From: Orientallactaga sibirica | Lineage: Eukaryota; Chordata; Mammalia; Rodentia; Dipodidae | Direction: 5' to 3' | Assembly: GCA_036365145.1 (NCBI GenBank) | Contig: JAEOAD010000018.1 | Coordinates: forward strand, 7,892,001 to 7,956,000 | DNA: 64,000 nucleotides | In this document: positions 35,340-44,924 of the stretch, piece after piece | Position numbering within the stretch: the stretch's first letter is position 1 | Layout: every line of letters starts with the position of its first letter | The notes under the pieces: model-generated | What the model was told of the DNA's origin: nothing | What the model saw: the letters and a program-made list of their open reading frames with translations, nothing else | Database searches by the model: none | Made by a program: the position numbers and the translations under genes

Positions 35340-35826
35340 ATGTCCTTCAAAGTCATGTGCTGAGGTCTTAGGACCCAATGTAGCAGTGTTAGGAGGTAAT
35401 TAGATCATATGCACTAACCTCACAGCTAGATTAATTCATTGATGGGCCCATAGCTGAAGGGCTAGGGGAAGTTCCTAGAAATCATAGAGGTGTGTCTTAG
35501 TTGGAGGAAGTAGATCACTGGAGGTATGACTTTGAAGGGAATATCTTGTTCTCTTTCTCCCTCTCTCTCACTCTATCTCTCCCCTTCTTTTCTTCCTCTT
35601 CGCTTCTTTCTCCCTCCTTATGTCCTTCCTCCCATTCTTCTTTGTGGCTGAGCAGTTTACTACATGCTCCCACCATGGTGTTCCATCTCACCACAGGTAA
35701 GAAACAACAAAGTCAAGTAACCATGGACTAAAACCTCTAAAACTGTGAGCCAAAATAAATCTTTCTTCCTGTGAATTGGAGGTCCTAGGTACTTTGTCAC
35801 AGGGACAGAAAGCTGATTAATATCAC
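35340..35826 (+). mobile_element. MLT1-type MaLR LTR
   Basis: 'TGTGCTGAGGTCTTAGGACC', 'TGTTAGGAGGTAATTAGATC', 'GGAGGAAGTAGATCACTGG', a CT-rich block at 35550-35650, and a 3' end with 'GTGAGCCAAAATAAATCTTT' then 'CTTTGTCACAGGGACAGAAA' and a final ...GATTAATATCA. Nearly complete (about 490 bp) but diverged. Confidence 0.78.
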
Positions 35827-35834
35827 AGGGATCA

Positions 35835-36390
35835 TAGCACTCCATCTTATTTGTTTGACAAATGTTCAGTGAGTGATTACTTCTTGCAGACACTGTTTTA
35901 GGTGTTAAGAACACAACAGCAAGGACAGACTCAGGTCCTAGCCTTATGCAATTGCATGATGATTGGAAGAAAAGAAAATCAGCATATCACCCATTGCACA
36001 AGCTAGTGAGACATTATGCCAGAGAATTAAATTAGATGAAGGAAAAATATGAGATGGCTTCTTTGAGTAGGATGTGAAGATACATCTCCAGAGGGGTCTC
36101 CATAAGACAGATAGGAATGAAGGAGAAAGCCCTGTAACATTGCAGGGGAAAGTCTTCCAGGCAAATATGTGGCTGGGGCCATATGTCTGAAGCAGGACAG
36201 AACTTAGGATATGAAAACATTAATACATTTTATGTGATTAGAAAATTTACAGAGGTGCTACAAGAGACATGGGAGGGAAAATTATGAAAGAACTTAGGCA
36301 TCACAGTAAAGAGTTTATCTTTATTCTAAATTTAATATAGAACCACTGGGAAATTTGAAGCAGGGAAATTTGATTTAGTCTTATTCTAAG
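35835..36390 (-). mobile_element. L2 LINE fragment, antisense
   Basis: Read on the plus strand: 'CACTGTTTTAGGTGTTAAGA' with 'ACACAACAGCAAGGACAGAC' is the antisense L2 3' end. 'GTCTTCCAGGCAAATATGTG' and the later 'CTTTATTCTAAATTTAATAT' region follow in L2 order. Confidence 0.55.
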
Positions 36391-36690
36391 GCAGGCTGAG
36401 GAGATGACTGAGTGACTCAAAGTGCTTGTTAACCATAGTTCATATTTCAAGAACCCACATATAGCCAGACACAACTTGGCACACATACCTGTAACCTCAA
36501 TTATGCCTAATGTGCAGGAGGCAGAGTCAGGAGGACCCTCAAGATACTGAAGATCATGAGCCAACTAGTCTGACATTCACAGTGGTCAATTAGAAAGCAC
36601 CTGTCTCAAACAAGGTGGAAGAGAAGAGCCAACACCCTGAAGTCTCCTGACCTCCACACATATGCCCATACATTCACACACACAGAGACC
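36388..36690 (+). mobile_element. B4-family composite SINE
   Basis: 'GGCTGAGGAGATGACTGAGT' head, 'CAAGAACCCACATATAGCCA', 'GGAGGCAGAGTCAGGAGG' B1-like module, 'CTGACCTCCACACATATGCC' and a CA-rich tail. Confidence 0.68.
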
Positions 36691-36974
36691 ATACACATAT
36701 CAACACATGCATGTATGCATACACAAACACATAAATCTCATTCTGGTTACTGTGGACAGAGTGTATTAGTGGACATAGACAAGTAACAATCAGAGGTACT
36801 GGATAAGATGGTGGAGTCTCATGATTGAATAGTAGGCTTGGAGAAGAGAGAAGGGGATGGTAACCAGGCTGGAGATAGATTATGACAGGATCAGCAATAG
36901 CCAAAGTGTGGAATGGCTGAGAATAAGGCAAAACAGAAGTCAGGGATAACTCTTGTTAATCTTATTCATAGGTG

Positions 36975-37066
36975 TGTCCTCATTGTCCAGCTCAGGCCTG
37001 ACACAGTGAGCACCTGGTGACTGTGCACTGAATCAGTGACTCATGGAGACATGGACAAATGAGTAG
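36975..37066 (+). mobile_element. Possible L2/MIR 3' end
   Basis: 'GCCTGACACAGTGAGCACCT' followed by GGTGACTGTGCACTGAATCA resembles the 'CCTGGCACATAGTAGGTGCT' motif with its terminal TGAATGA repeats. Weak. Confidence 0.3.
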
Positions 37067-37239
37067 GATGCTCTTGACATATAGATCCAAGAGTAATCCT
37101 GTGAGTATGGGTTGGTGTGGGAAGCCAAGCTCACCTACCTCACTTCCTGCATCCATGCCAAGTGTTTTCTGGAGAATAGTAGTGGAGAGGACAGGACTTC
37201 AGAGCAGGTGGAGCTCAGTGATGCTGTGGAATGAAACCG

Positions 37240-37362
37240 TCTTGTATTGAAAGCCTAGCTCTATCATTCACCTGCTGTGTGTCCTTGCACTATTTTGTTA
37301 GCCTCTCACAACCCCAATGTTGCTTCATGTAAAATGGAATTAATTTTGCCAAGCTGATATAC
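37240..37362 (+). mobile_element. MIR SINE
   Basis: 'CTAGCTCTATCATTCACCTG' followed by 'CTGTGTGTCCTTGCAC', 'TTAGCCTCTCACAACCCC' and 'CATGTAAAATGGAATTAA' follows the MIR core order. Confidence 0.65.
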
Positions 37363-37383
37363 CTACTTGTGTTTTATTGTGTG

Positions 37384-37442
37384 GACATGGCAAGCCACTT
37401 AAGCACTTTGAACCTCAGTGTCCTTATCCATATAATGGATCT
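37384..37442 (+). mobile_element. Second MIR core fragment
   Basis: 'GGCAAGCCACTTAAGCACTT' with 'GAACCTCAGTGTCCTTATCC' and ATATAATGGA repeats the MIR core just downstream of the first. Either a tandem duplication of the MIR core or two independent insertions. Confidence 0.5.
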
Positions 37443-37444
37443 AC

Positions 37445-39090
37445 CTATGACCAAACCAACCAGCCTACTTGCCTAGAACCACAAGCTTCTTTTTGGAGCA
37501 CCACATGGCCATTGTCTCTGAGTGCCTTGGCTCTTGCAGGTTCAGGGCTTGCACATGAAAAGAGAAAAGGGGTGAGCAATACCAGCAAGGAGAGGCTTCA
37601 GAGCCCCATGCTGCCTTTCAGTGCAGCCTGTGGGCATTGCACTATGGGCACTCCAGTCCAAATTGAGGATGACGGGCTGGATATTTATTTATAATGTATT
37701 TATAGCTGCAAAACCCAGAGCTTTCTGGCTTTCACCCCATCCTGCTCTAAACACCCCATACCTGAGGCCCACTGGGCAGACAGACAGGCAGGAAGGGGGG
37801 GGCTGTACCAGAAAGTGTCCAAGGCCAAAGGACCAGATATAAATCCCATACAGACTTCCTTTTCTAAACCCAGGAAATACCAGTCAATTTATATCTCATC
37901 ATCTTAACCCCGCAGGTTTGGTTAATGGTTTGACCCATGCATTCTCTCCTTTTCCAAAATCTTGTCCTGTTCCCTCTTAATTTGATTTACTCTACTTAGT
38001 CCAGCTGCTGACTTTGGCAGCCTGTTCAGCTCTCCACCGACCACTGCATGAAGACATCAGCCTGAATGACTTCAACTGCAGCAATGAGGCTAAGGATCCC
38101 CTAAAGCTCTAGCAACTGCCCACTCTCATAACTCGCACTGAAAAAGCTCCCTGTCCCCTGCCACACCTCTTTTCACTTTCAACACCCAGGCACACTTTGG
38201 GGCACAGCAAGAAAGGCCAGGCTAAAAGGGACTCATATTTTTAAACAGTATTTGAGTTAGTTGTTTTATCTGGATGTGGACCTGAACATGGAAACAAGGG
38301 GGAGAGAGAGGGGTGTTATGAACTCAAAACCAAAATAGACCATTTAAGCTGGGCTGAGTGAAGTCACTGAATGTGCCATGGAAAAGACTTTCAAGGCATT
38401 TTATAAATTTTGCACCCAAAAAACTGCCTCAGCCAAATTGGACTAGCAGCTTTCAGACACTCAAATACTCCATTTTTCTGGGGTTTCCCTTACATCTTAG
38501 GACCTTAAGAAAACAATGAGAATGTATCTTGTAGAAGTACATTAACACATTCTACAAGTTCATTTTCCTACAAACAAAATCCTACCGTCTCTGAAAATCA
38601 CCTTATTAGAACTTCCCCTCTTCTTCCTCATCTCCTTTGCATTCTCTTCTCACCATTACCATTAACACTGAGTGACTCAGACCACCATAGTTTCTTCTTC
38701 TTAGCTTCTGGCACTACAGGAGCTTGTCCTGTGGCCCCATTGTTAACCCAGTCCTTATGGCAGGTTCCCTGAGATCACTGGAATGATTTGGCCATGCCTT
38801 CACACTTCCACCTCCACACCCATCCCATGTGATAGATTACAATGCTTCTAGACCCTGTGTATACATGTATACATGTCCTTTCTTGATCCTTGACCCCCAT
38901 CATAGAAGGAGCCCCTGCTTTTCCACAGCACCTCATTCTTAGTACCTTCTCAAGTCTTTCTCAAATTACAAAACCTTGGCTTCATGCCACTCCACCGTGA
39001 CTGTCCCCATATCTGACTTCCCTGTGCATTTTATGTTTTCCTCCTACCACATTTAGTTCTTTCTGTCTTAAATAAGAATGCTGGTTCATT
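37445..39090. other. Unannotated stretch
   Basis: Mixed-composition DNA. The ORFs at 37377-37694 and 37621-37842 lack domain-like features. I see no exon signature with good flanking splice sites that I could defend. Confidence 0.4.
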
Positions 39091-39094
39091 CTAG

Positions 39095-39240
39095 GTGAGA
39101 ATACTGGTCCTGAGACTTGCTAGCTTCATGATCTTAAACAAGTAGTCATAACTTCCTGTACCTTGAATAACAGCACTGCAAAATACAAATAATAATATGT
39201 ATCTTGGAGTGTTATATTAAAATGAAGTATAAAATGAATT
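39095..39240 (+). mobile_element. MIR SINE
   Basis: 'GGTCCTGAGACTTGCTAGCT' followed by TCATGATCTTAAACAAGTAG, 'AACTTCCTGTACCTTG' and an AATAATATGTA segment matches the MIR core and 3' order. Confidence 0.68.
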
Positions 39241-39665
39241 TTGTGCATCCTAAATTTCTGGAAATGTAAATATATATGTAAAATGTAAATATGTGTGTGT
39301 GTTTATACATATATACATACATTCAATATAATGTGAATGTAGGGTATATTTACATATAATAAATATATGATATACACATGTGTGTAGTCACTGTATGTCT
39401 ATGGTGAAACCTGACACAATGTTAAGATACTGTTTTTATATTAGCATTATTATATGAAAATAGTAAAGATGTAACATGGCTAATTTTATGTGTGAGTTTA
39501 GCTGGGTCATATATTCATATATGTGGTCATACATTATTCTGAAAGTATTCTAAGGTGGTACTTTTTATGAAATTAACATTGAAATTTGTAGATGTTGATT
39601 AAAGCATATTACCTCTACAATGTATAAGGACCTCATTCAATCAGTTGAAGGCTTTAGTAGCACAA

Positions 39666-39672
39666 AAGAATA

Positions 39673-39725
<53 letters not shown>

Positions 39726-40074
39726 ATAAAAATAATCCTTTTATTTATATTTTGGCTTCCCTACAGAGAGACACAGACAGAGACAGACAGAGATGGGAGA
39801 GAGGGAGACAGATAGAGAATGGGCATGCATGGATGGCAGACTCTCAGCTGCTGTGAACAAAATCCAGATGTCAGTGTCAGTACAGGATGGCCCCTCAGTA
39901 CAGGATGGGGAAAGTGGCAGTGCATTGCACCCAGTTGCAGGATGGCCCTCGTATCAGTGTCAGTACACTTTGCATCTAGCTAAATGTGGGACCTGGAGAT
40001 TGGAACCCGGTTCTTAAGCTTAGCAGGCAGGCGCCTTAACCACTAAGCCATCTTCCAGCCCAAGAATAACTTTA
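39666..40074 (-). mobile_element. DIP-like SINE (long subtype), mosaic with minisatellite sequence
   Basis: A genuine insertion: TSD AAGAATAACTTTA at 39666-39678 and 40062-40074, and a head (antisense GGGCTGGAAGATGGCTTAG) at the right end. The body is a mosaic. At 39871-39910 and 39937-39967 the expected SINE sequence (compare 6180-6240) is replaced by minisatellite words (CAGTGTCAGTACAGGATGG). SINE-like 'AAGTGGCAGTGCATTGCACCC' lies between them. The tail side at 39726-39766 matches the left flank of the minisatellite (40243-40305) rather than other SINE tails. It may be gene conversion, template switching or a polishing artefact. Confidence 0.85.
39674..39723 (+). repeat. (TA)n microsatellite at SINE tail
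   Basis: About 23 TA units between the left TSD and the SINE body. Part of the insertion rather than of the target. Confidence 0.95.
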
Positions 40075-40334
40075 ATATGTCTCAAATAATAAGAATTTTG
40101 CTATCTATCAGATAGGCATTGGAGTTGTATTTCAAAATCAGCTCTTCCCCAGATCCCTAGCCTTTGGCCTTTACCTGCACAGTTAACCTTTGCTGTCTCT
40201 ATCCAGCCAATCTACCATAAAGATACCAGACTGACCAATCTCCATTAAAAATAATCCTTTTTATTATCCACATATGCATACCATACTGGCTATGCTTCCC
40301 TACAGCTTATAGAATGGATGTTGCAATTACAATT
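40075..40334. other. Left flank of the minisatellite
   Basis: Single-copy-looking sequence. The part at 40243-40305 shares two ordered blocks with the upstream SINE tail: TAAAAATAATCCTTTT-like and GCTTCCCTACAG. Confidence 0.6.
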
Positions 40335-42530
40335 GCAGTTGCTGTTGGTGTAGATAGAGGATGGCTCTAGTATCAATGTCACTAACAAGATGGCTGTAGA
40401 ATCAGTGTCAGTACAGGATGGTTCTCGTATCAGTGTCAGTACAGGATGGCCCTCGTATCAGTGTCAGTACAGGATGGCCCTCATATCAGTGTCAGTACAG
40501 GATGGTTCTCATATCAGTGTCAGTACAGGATGGTTCTCATATCAGTGTCAGTACAGGATGGCCTTCGTATCAGTGTCAGTACAGGATGGTGTCAGTACAG
40601 GATGGTTCTCGTATCAGTGTCAGTACAGGAGGATGGTGTCTACAGGATGGCCAGTGTATCAGTGTCAGTACAGGATGGTTCTCGTATCAGTGTCAGTACA
40701 GGATTATCAGTGTCATCAGTGTCAGTACAGGATGGTTCTCGTATCAGTGTCAGTACAGGATGGCTCTCGTATCAGTACAGGATCAGTACAGGATGGCGTA
40801 TCAGTGTCAGTACAGGATGGTTCTCGTATCAGTGTCAGTCATGGTGTCAGTACAGGATGGCCCTCAGTGTCAGTACATCAGTGTCAGTACAGGATGGCCC
40901 AGTGTCAGTACAGGATCAGTGTCAGTACAGGATGGCCCTCGTATCTCAGTACAGTATCAGTGTCAGTGTCAGTGTCAGTACAGGATGGCCCTCGTATCAG
41001 TGTCAGTACAGGATGGTTCTCGTATCAGTGTCAGTACAGGATGGTTCTCGTATCAGTGTCAGTACAGGATGGTTCTCGTATCAGTGTCAGTACAGGATGG
41101 TCGTATCAGTGTCAGTACAGGATGGTTCTCGTATCAGTGTCAGTACAGGATGGTTGTCAGTATCAGGATGGTCAGTACAGGATGGCTCTCGTATCAGTGT
41201 CAGTACAGGATGGTTCTCGTATCAGTGTCAGTCTACAGGATGGTTCTCGTATCAGTGTCAGTACAGGATGGTTCTCGTATCAGTGTCAGTCTACAGGACA
41301 GGATGGATTCTCAGTGTCATCAGGATGTCAGGAGTACAGTACAGGATGTTCTCGTATCAGTGTCAGTACAGGATGGCCGTATCAGTTTCAGTATCAGTGT
41401 CAGTACAGGATGGCCTCGTATCAGTGTACAGGATGGTTCTCGTATCAGTGTCAGTACAGGATGGTTCTCATATCAGTGTCAGTACAGGATGGCCCTCGTA
41501 TCAGTGTCAGTACAGGATGGCTCTCGTATCAGTGTCAGTACAGGATGGTTCTCGTATCAGTGTCAGTACAGGATGGTTCTCGTATCAGTGTCAGTACAGG
41601 ATGGTTCTCGTATCAGTGTCAGTACAGGATGGCCCTCGTATCAGTGTCAGTACAGGATGGCCCTCGTATCAGTGTCAGTACAGGATGGTCAGTACAGGAT
41701 GGTTCTCGTATCAGTGTCAGTACAGGATGGTTCAGTGTCAGTACAGGATGGTTCTCGTATCAGTGTCAGTACAGGATGGCCCTCGTATCAGTGTCAGTAC
41801 AGGATGGTTCTCGTATCAGTGTCAGTACAGGATGGTCGTATCAGTGTCAGTACAGGATATCAGTGTCAGTACAGGATGGTTCAGTACAGGATGGCCCTCG
41901 TATCAGTGTCAGTACAGGATGGCCCTCGTATCAGTGTCAGTACAGGATGGTTCTCGTATCAGTGTCAGTACAGGATGGTTCTCGTATCAGTGTCAGTACA
42001 GGATGGCCCTCGTATCAGTGTCAGTACAGGATGGTTCTCAGTACAGGATGGCCCTCGTATCAGTGTCAGTGTACAGGATGGCCCTCGTATCAGTGTCAGT
42101 ACAGGATGGTTCTCGTACAGGATCAGTCAGCGTCAGTCAGGAGTGTACAGGATCAGTACAGGATCAGTGTCAGGAGGATGGCCCTCGTATCAGTGTCAGT
42201 CAGGAGTCAGTGTCAGTCAGTACAGGATGGCCCTCGTATCAGTGTCAGTACAGGATGGTGTCAGTGTCAGTACAGGATGGCAGGATGGCCCTCATATCAG
42301 TGTATCAGGATGGTCAGTATCAGTGTCAGGATGGTTCTCATATCAGTGTCAGTCTACAGGATCATCAGTGTCAGTACAGGATGGCTCTCAGTACAGGATC
42401 AGTGTCAGTACAGGATGGTATCAGGTTGGTTCTCGTATCAGTGTCAGTACAGGATGGCTCTCGTATCAGTGTCAGTACAGGATGGCACTCATATCAGTGT
42501 TGGTACAGGATTGCTTTAGTGTTAGTAGTT
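40335..42530 (+). repeat. 28-bp minisatellite array, about 2.2 kb
   Basis: The unit is CAGTGTCAGTACAGGATGG (19 nt, nearly invariant) plus a 9-nt linker TTCTCGTAT, CCCTCGTAT or CTCTCGTAT. Roughly 75-85 units, many shortened (TGG-GTCAGTACAGG, CAGGAT-CAGTGTC and similar), with joints at shared words such as GTCAGT and CAGGAT. Edges decay: 40335-40400 and 42490-42530 hold progressively diverged units, normal for a minisatellite homogenised in its middle. The plus strand has no stop in any frame of the unit, so three overlapping frames of about 700 codons run through it; the minus strand carries TGA in each unit. Confidence 0.97.
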
Positions 42531-42534
42531 GACT

Positions 42535-44180
42535 AATTTGAATCAGGATTAGGATTGTTTCCCCAAGAAGAGCTAATATCAGTGAAATATCTTTGAAACA
42601 TGAATTATAATTATGATCTATGAAATGCAAAAGCTATGTACTTCTCCTTTCCCAGTTCTGTTGCCTATGACTGAAGGGTTCCAAGAGAAAACTTATTCAA
42701 TAAAGATTTTTTTATCTAAAGTTGAGGAAACTGGAAGGTGTTCACAATGTAATTTCCTTATAGCATGGAAAATATAAGGAGATAGATACTTTAGGGATTT
42801 TCCTCCAAACAGAGTGTTTTCATGAGTCTAAAGTAGGTCTATTAGAATAGTTTTCACTGGAACAACAAAAGTCCATGAAACAGGAACACATTACAAATGA
42901 GAATCATCATGCATGTTTTGTATGTCAAGTGTTAAAAGGATAAATGCTTCAGCAGGAAACATCGGAAATATGTACTCTATAGATGGGCTTTGTGGTAGGA
43001 GGACAATGGTGATGACCTTGAATTATGGCTTATTTTCCCCATTGACCATAAACAGCCACAGGAGACCCTGCCTGTGATAATGCAGGAGAGACACTGTTCA
43101 CCTTTATTTTCTCAGTTTGGGGTTTTTGAATCAGAAACTTCCTCTTTATATCAAGAAGGTTTATGAGAATATTTAATTTATTATACACCATCTGAGGATC
43201 CAAGAGAAAACATCAAGATAATTTTTTCTATGAACTAACTATATATAAACTATTAATTGAATTGAAAATGAAATGTACAAAGAAATGATATTGTAATTGC
43301 TGTTAGTCCTGGTCACGGACCTTTTTTGATGGAAGAAGTAGGAAAAGAACAATACTGCTCTGCTTTTACACATATGACATGTGAATCCTCCTTCTTTAGT
43401 CAGGGCCAAGCTATTGCAAACTTGTAATTCCCACATCTCATCACTCCTACAACAACACTAGCTACTCGGTTCCATTTCTCTCTGTGCAGGAAACACATTT
43501 ATCTGTGAGAAGTCAGGCAATGGTTTTCAACTATGGCTAACATTAAAAAATCATCCAATATGAGATTTGCAAGATTTATCAAATAAAAATGAAAATTTTA
43601 ATTTTAGCAAAAAGAGTAATTTTATTATATTCCATATGGAATAATTGAAATATATATAGAGAGAAATTATTCAACATTTATCTGAAATGCAAATTTAACT
43701 GTACATTCTGCATTTTAATCTGGGGACAGTCTCTGAAATGCCTTATTTTGTCACTATCTATCCTTGAGATATTCTAACTTAATTGCTATGAGATTCTTCC
43801 CCTGCACACATCCACACACTCCTAAACTTCTTTTCCTTCTAATATCTTCCTGCCCCTTTAGATTAACACTGCACTTTCCTTTAGCACATGTTATTACTTA
43901 ACTGCTATGAGGGAATCTCCTGAAAGGATTAGTTGCTATTGCCACTGCTGATGTTGGTGATACTCAGAGACGACCATCTATGCTCAGGCCTGACACTTTC
44001 CCTTCTTTCTCCAAGCTCAGACATGTTTTTGTGTTCCCTTACCTCAGGTCACACCTAATTCAAAGATGCGTGTAGGCTCTGAGGTCCCATTGGCTGGGAT
44101 GAAACTCATGACTGAAGACAGGGATTGAAGGTTTATTCCCTGAAGTTGGTGTGAGACTTTGAAAGGGGTGGTACTGTGTT
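42535..44180. other. Unannotated stretch right of the minisatellite
   Basis: AT-rich DNA with short ORFs only; no repeat recognised by eye. Confidence 0.4.
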
Positions 44181-44194
44181 TAAACTATGGGGCA

Positions 44195-44382
44195 GGGCTG
44201 GAGGGATGGCTTAGTGGTTAAGGCGTTTGCCTGCAAAGCCAAAGGACCCAGGTTTGATTCCCCAGGACCCACATTAACCAGATGCACAAGGTGGCGCATG
44301 CATCTGGAGGCCCTGGCATGCCCATTCTCTCTCGCTCTCTCTCTCTGTCAAACAAATAAATAAAAATAAAATATTTTTTTAA
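44195..44382 (+). mobile_element. DIP-like SINE (short subtype)
   Basis: Near-consensus head and B-box ('CAGGTTTGATTCCCCAGGAC'), 'AGATGCACAAGGTGGCGCAT', and an A-rich tail. TSD AAACTATG at 44182-44189 and 44383-44390. The body lacks the usual ~25 nt 'AGTTCGTTTGCAGTGGCTGG' segment, so it is a small internal-deletion variant. Confidence 0.94.
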
Positions 44383-44574
44383 AAACTATGAAACAGAATG
44401 GACATCTGCCCCAATATTAGAAAGAAATAATTCAAGATGCTTCATAATTGATTTCCCTATCTGAACAGTTGATCTATACAATTCACTTATCTTTAAAAGA
44501 GAAAACAGAGACTTTTGGTTAAGATGATGGACTAAGAAGAGCCATGCTAAAGTAACCTGGGGGTGAAGGATGCT

Positions 44575-44915
44575 AGAGTTCAGGGCATGTGCACAAGTGG
44601 GTTCTGCCTGAACCTCACACTTGGAGGGATGTTTTGGGGTCCAAGCACAAGCAGGGGTTTTGTTCTGCCACCTGAATACGGCTCCATCACAAGTGGGGGT
44701 CTTTTCTGCTAACTGAGCATGAGTACCATCAGCAAACCCTATGTTATATGTTGACAAAAGTGGTGGATTTTTCCACTGTCTGAGCACTGGCACCATCAGC
44801 AAACTCTGTACAAAAACTGATCAAAGACAGGATTTGTCTCTAAAAACCTCTGCCAGTTGCACAATCAGCATGTTCTGGCTGCACAGAAGTGGGGATTTAC
44901 ATGCTGCCATTGAGC
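44575..44915 (+). repeat. Degenerate short-period repeats in L1 5'UTR
   Basis: Four to five imperfect units built on 'CACAAGTGGGGGTCTTTTC' plus TGCTAACTGAGCATGAGTA and ending CACCATCAGCAAAC-like, spaced about 42-66 bp. They resemble the monomer-type promoters of rodent L1 5'UTRs, but the L1s at 15282 and 50605 lack them. Confidence 0.6.
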
Positions 44916-44924
44916 CCAAATTTT

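Noticed and set aside
40335..42530. CRISPR array
   Set aside because: The 28-bp periodicity is tandem with no unique spacers, and the host is a mammalian genome.
40390..42536. Three overlapping ORFs of 696-709 codons as a large repetitive protein gene
   Set aside because: They come from a stop-free 28-bp unit in a minisatellite, exist equally in all three frames, and have no upstream coding context, splice structure or recognisable promoter.
44386..44802. 138-codon minus-strand ORF
   Set aside because: It lies antisense to the degenerate L1 5'UTR repeats; the apparent repetitiveness reflects those repeats.
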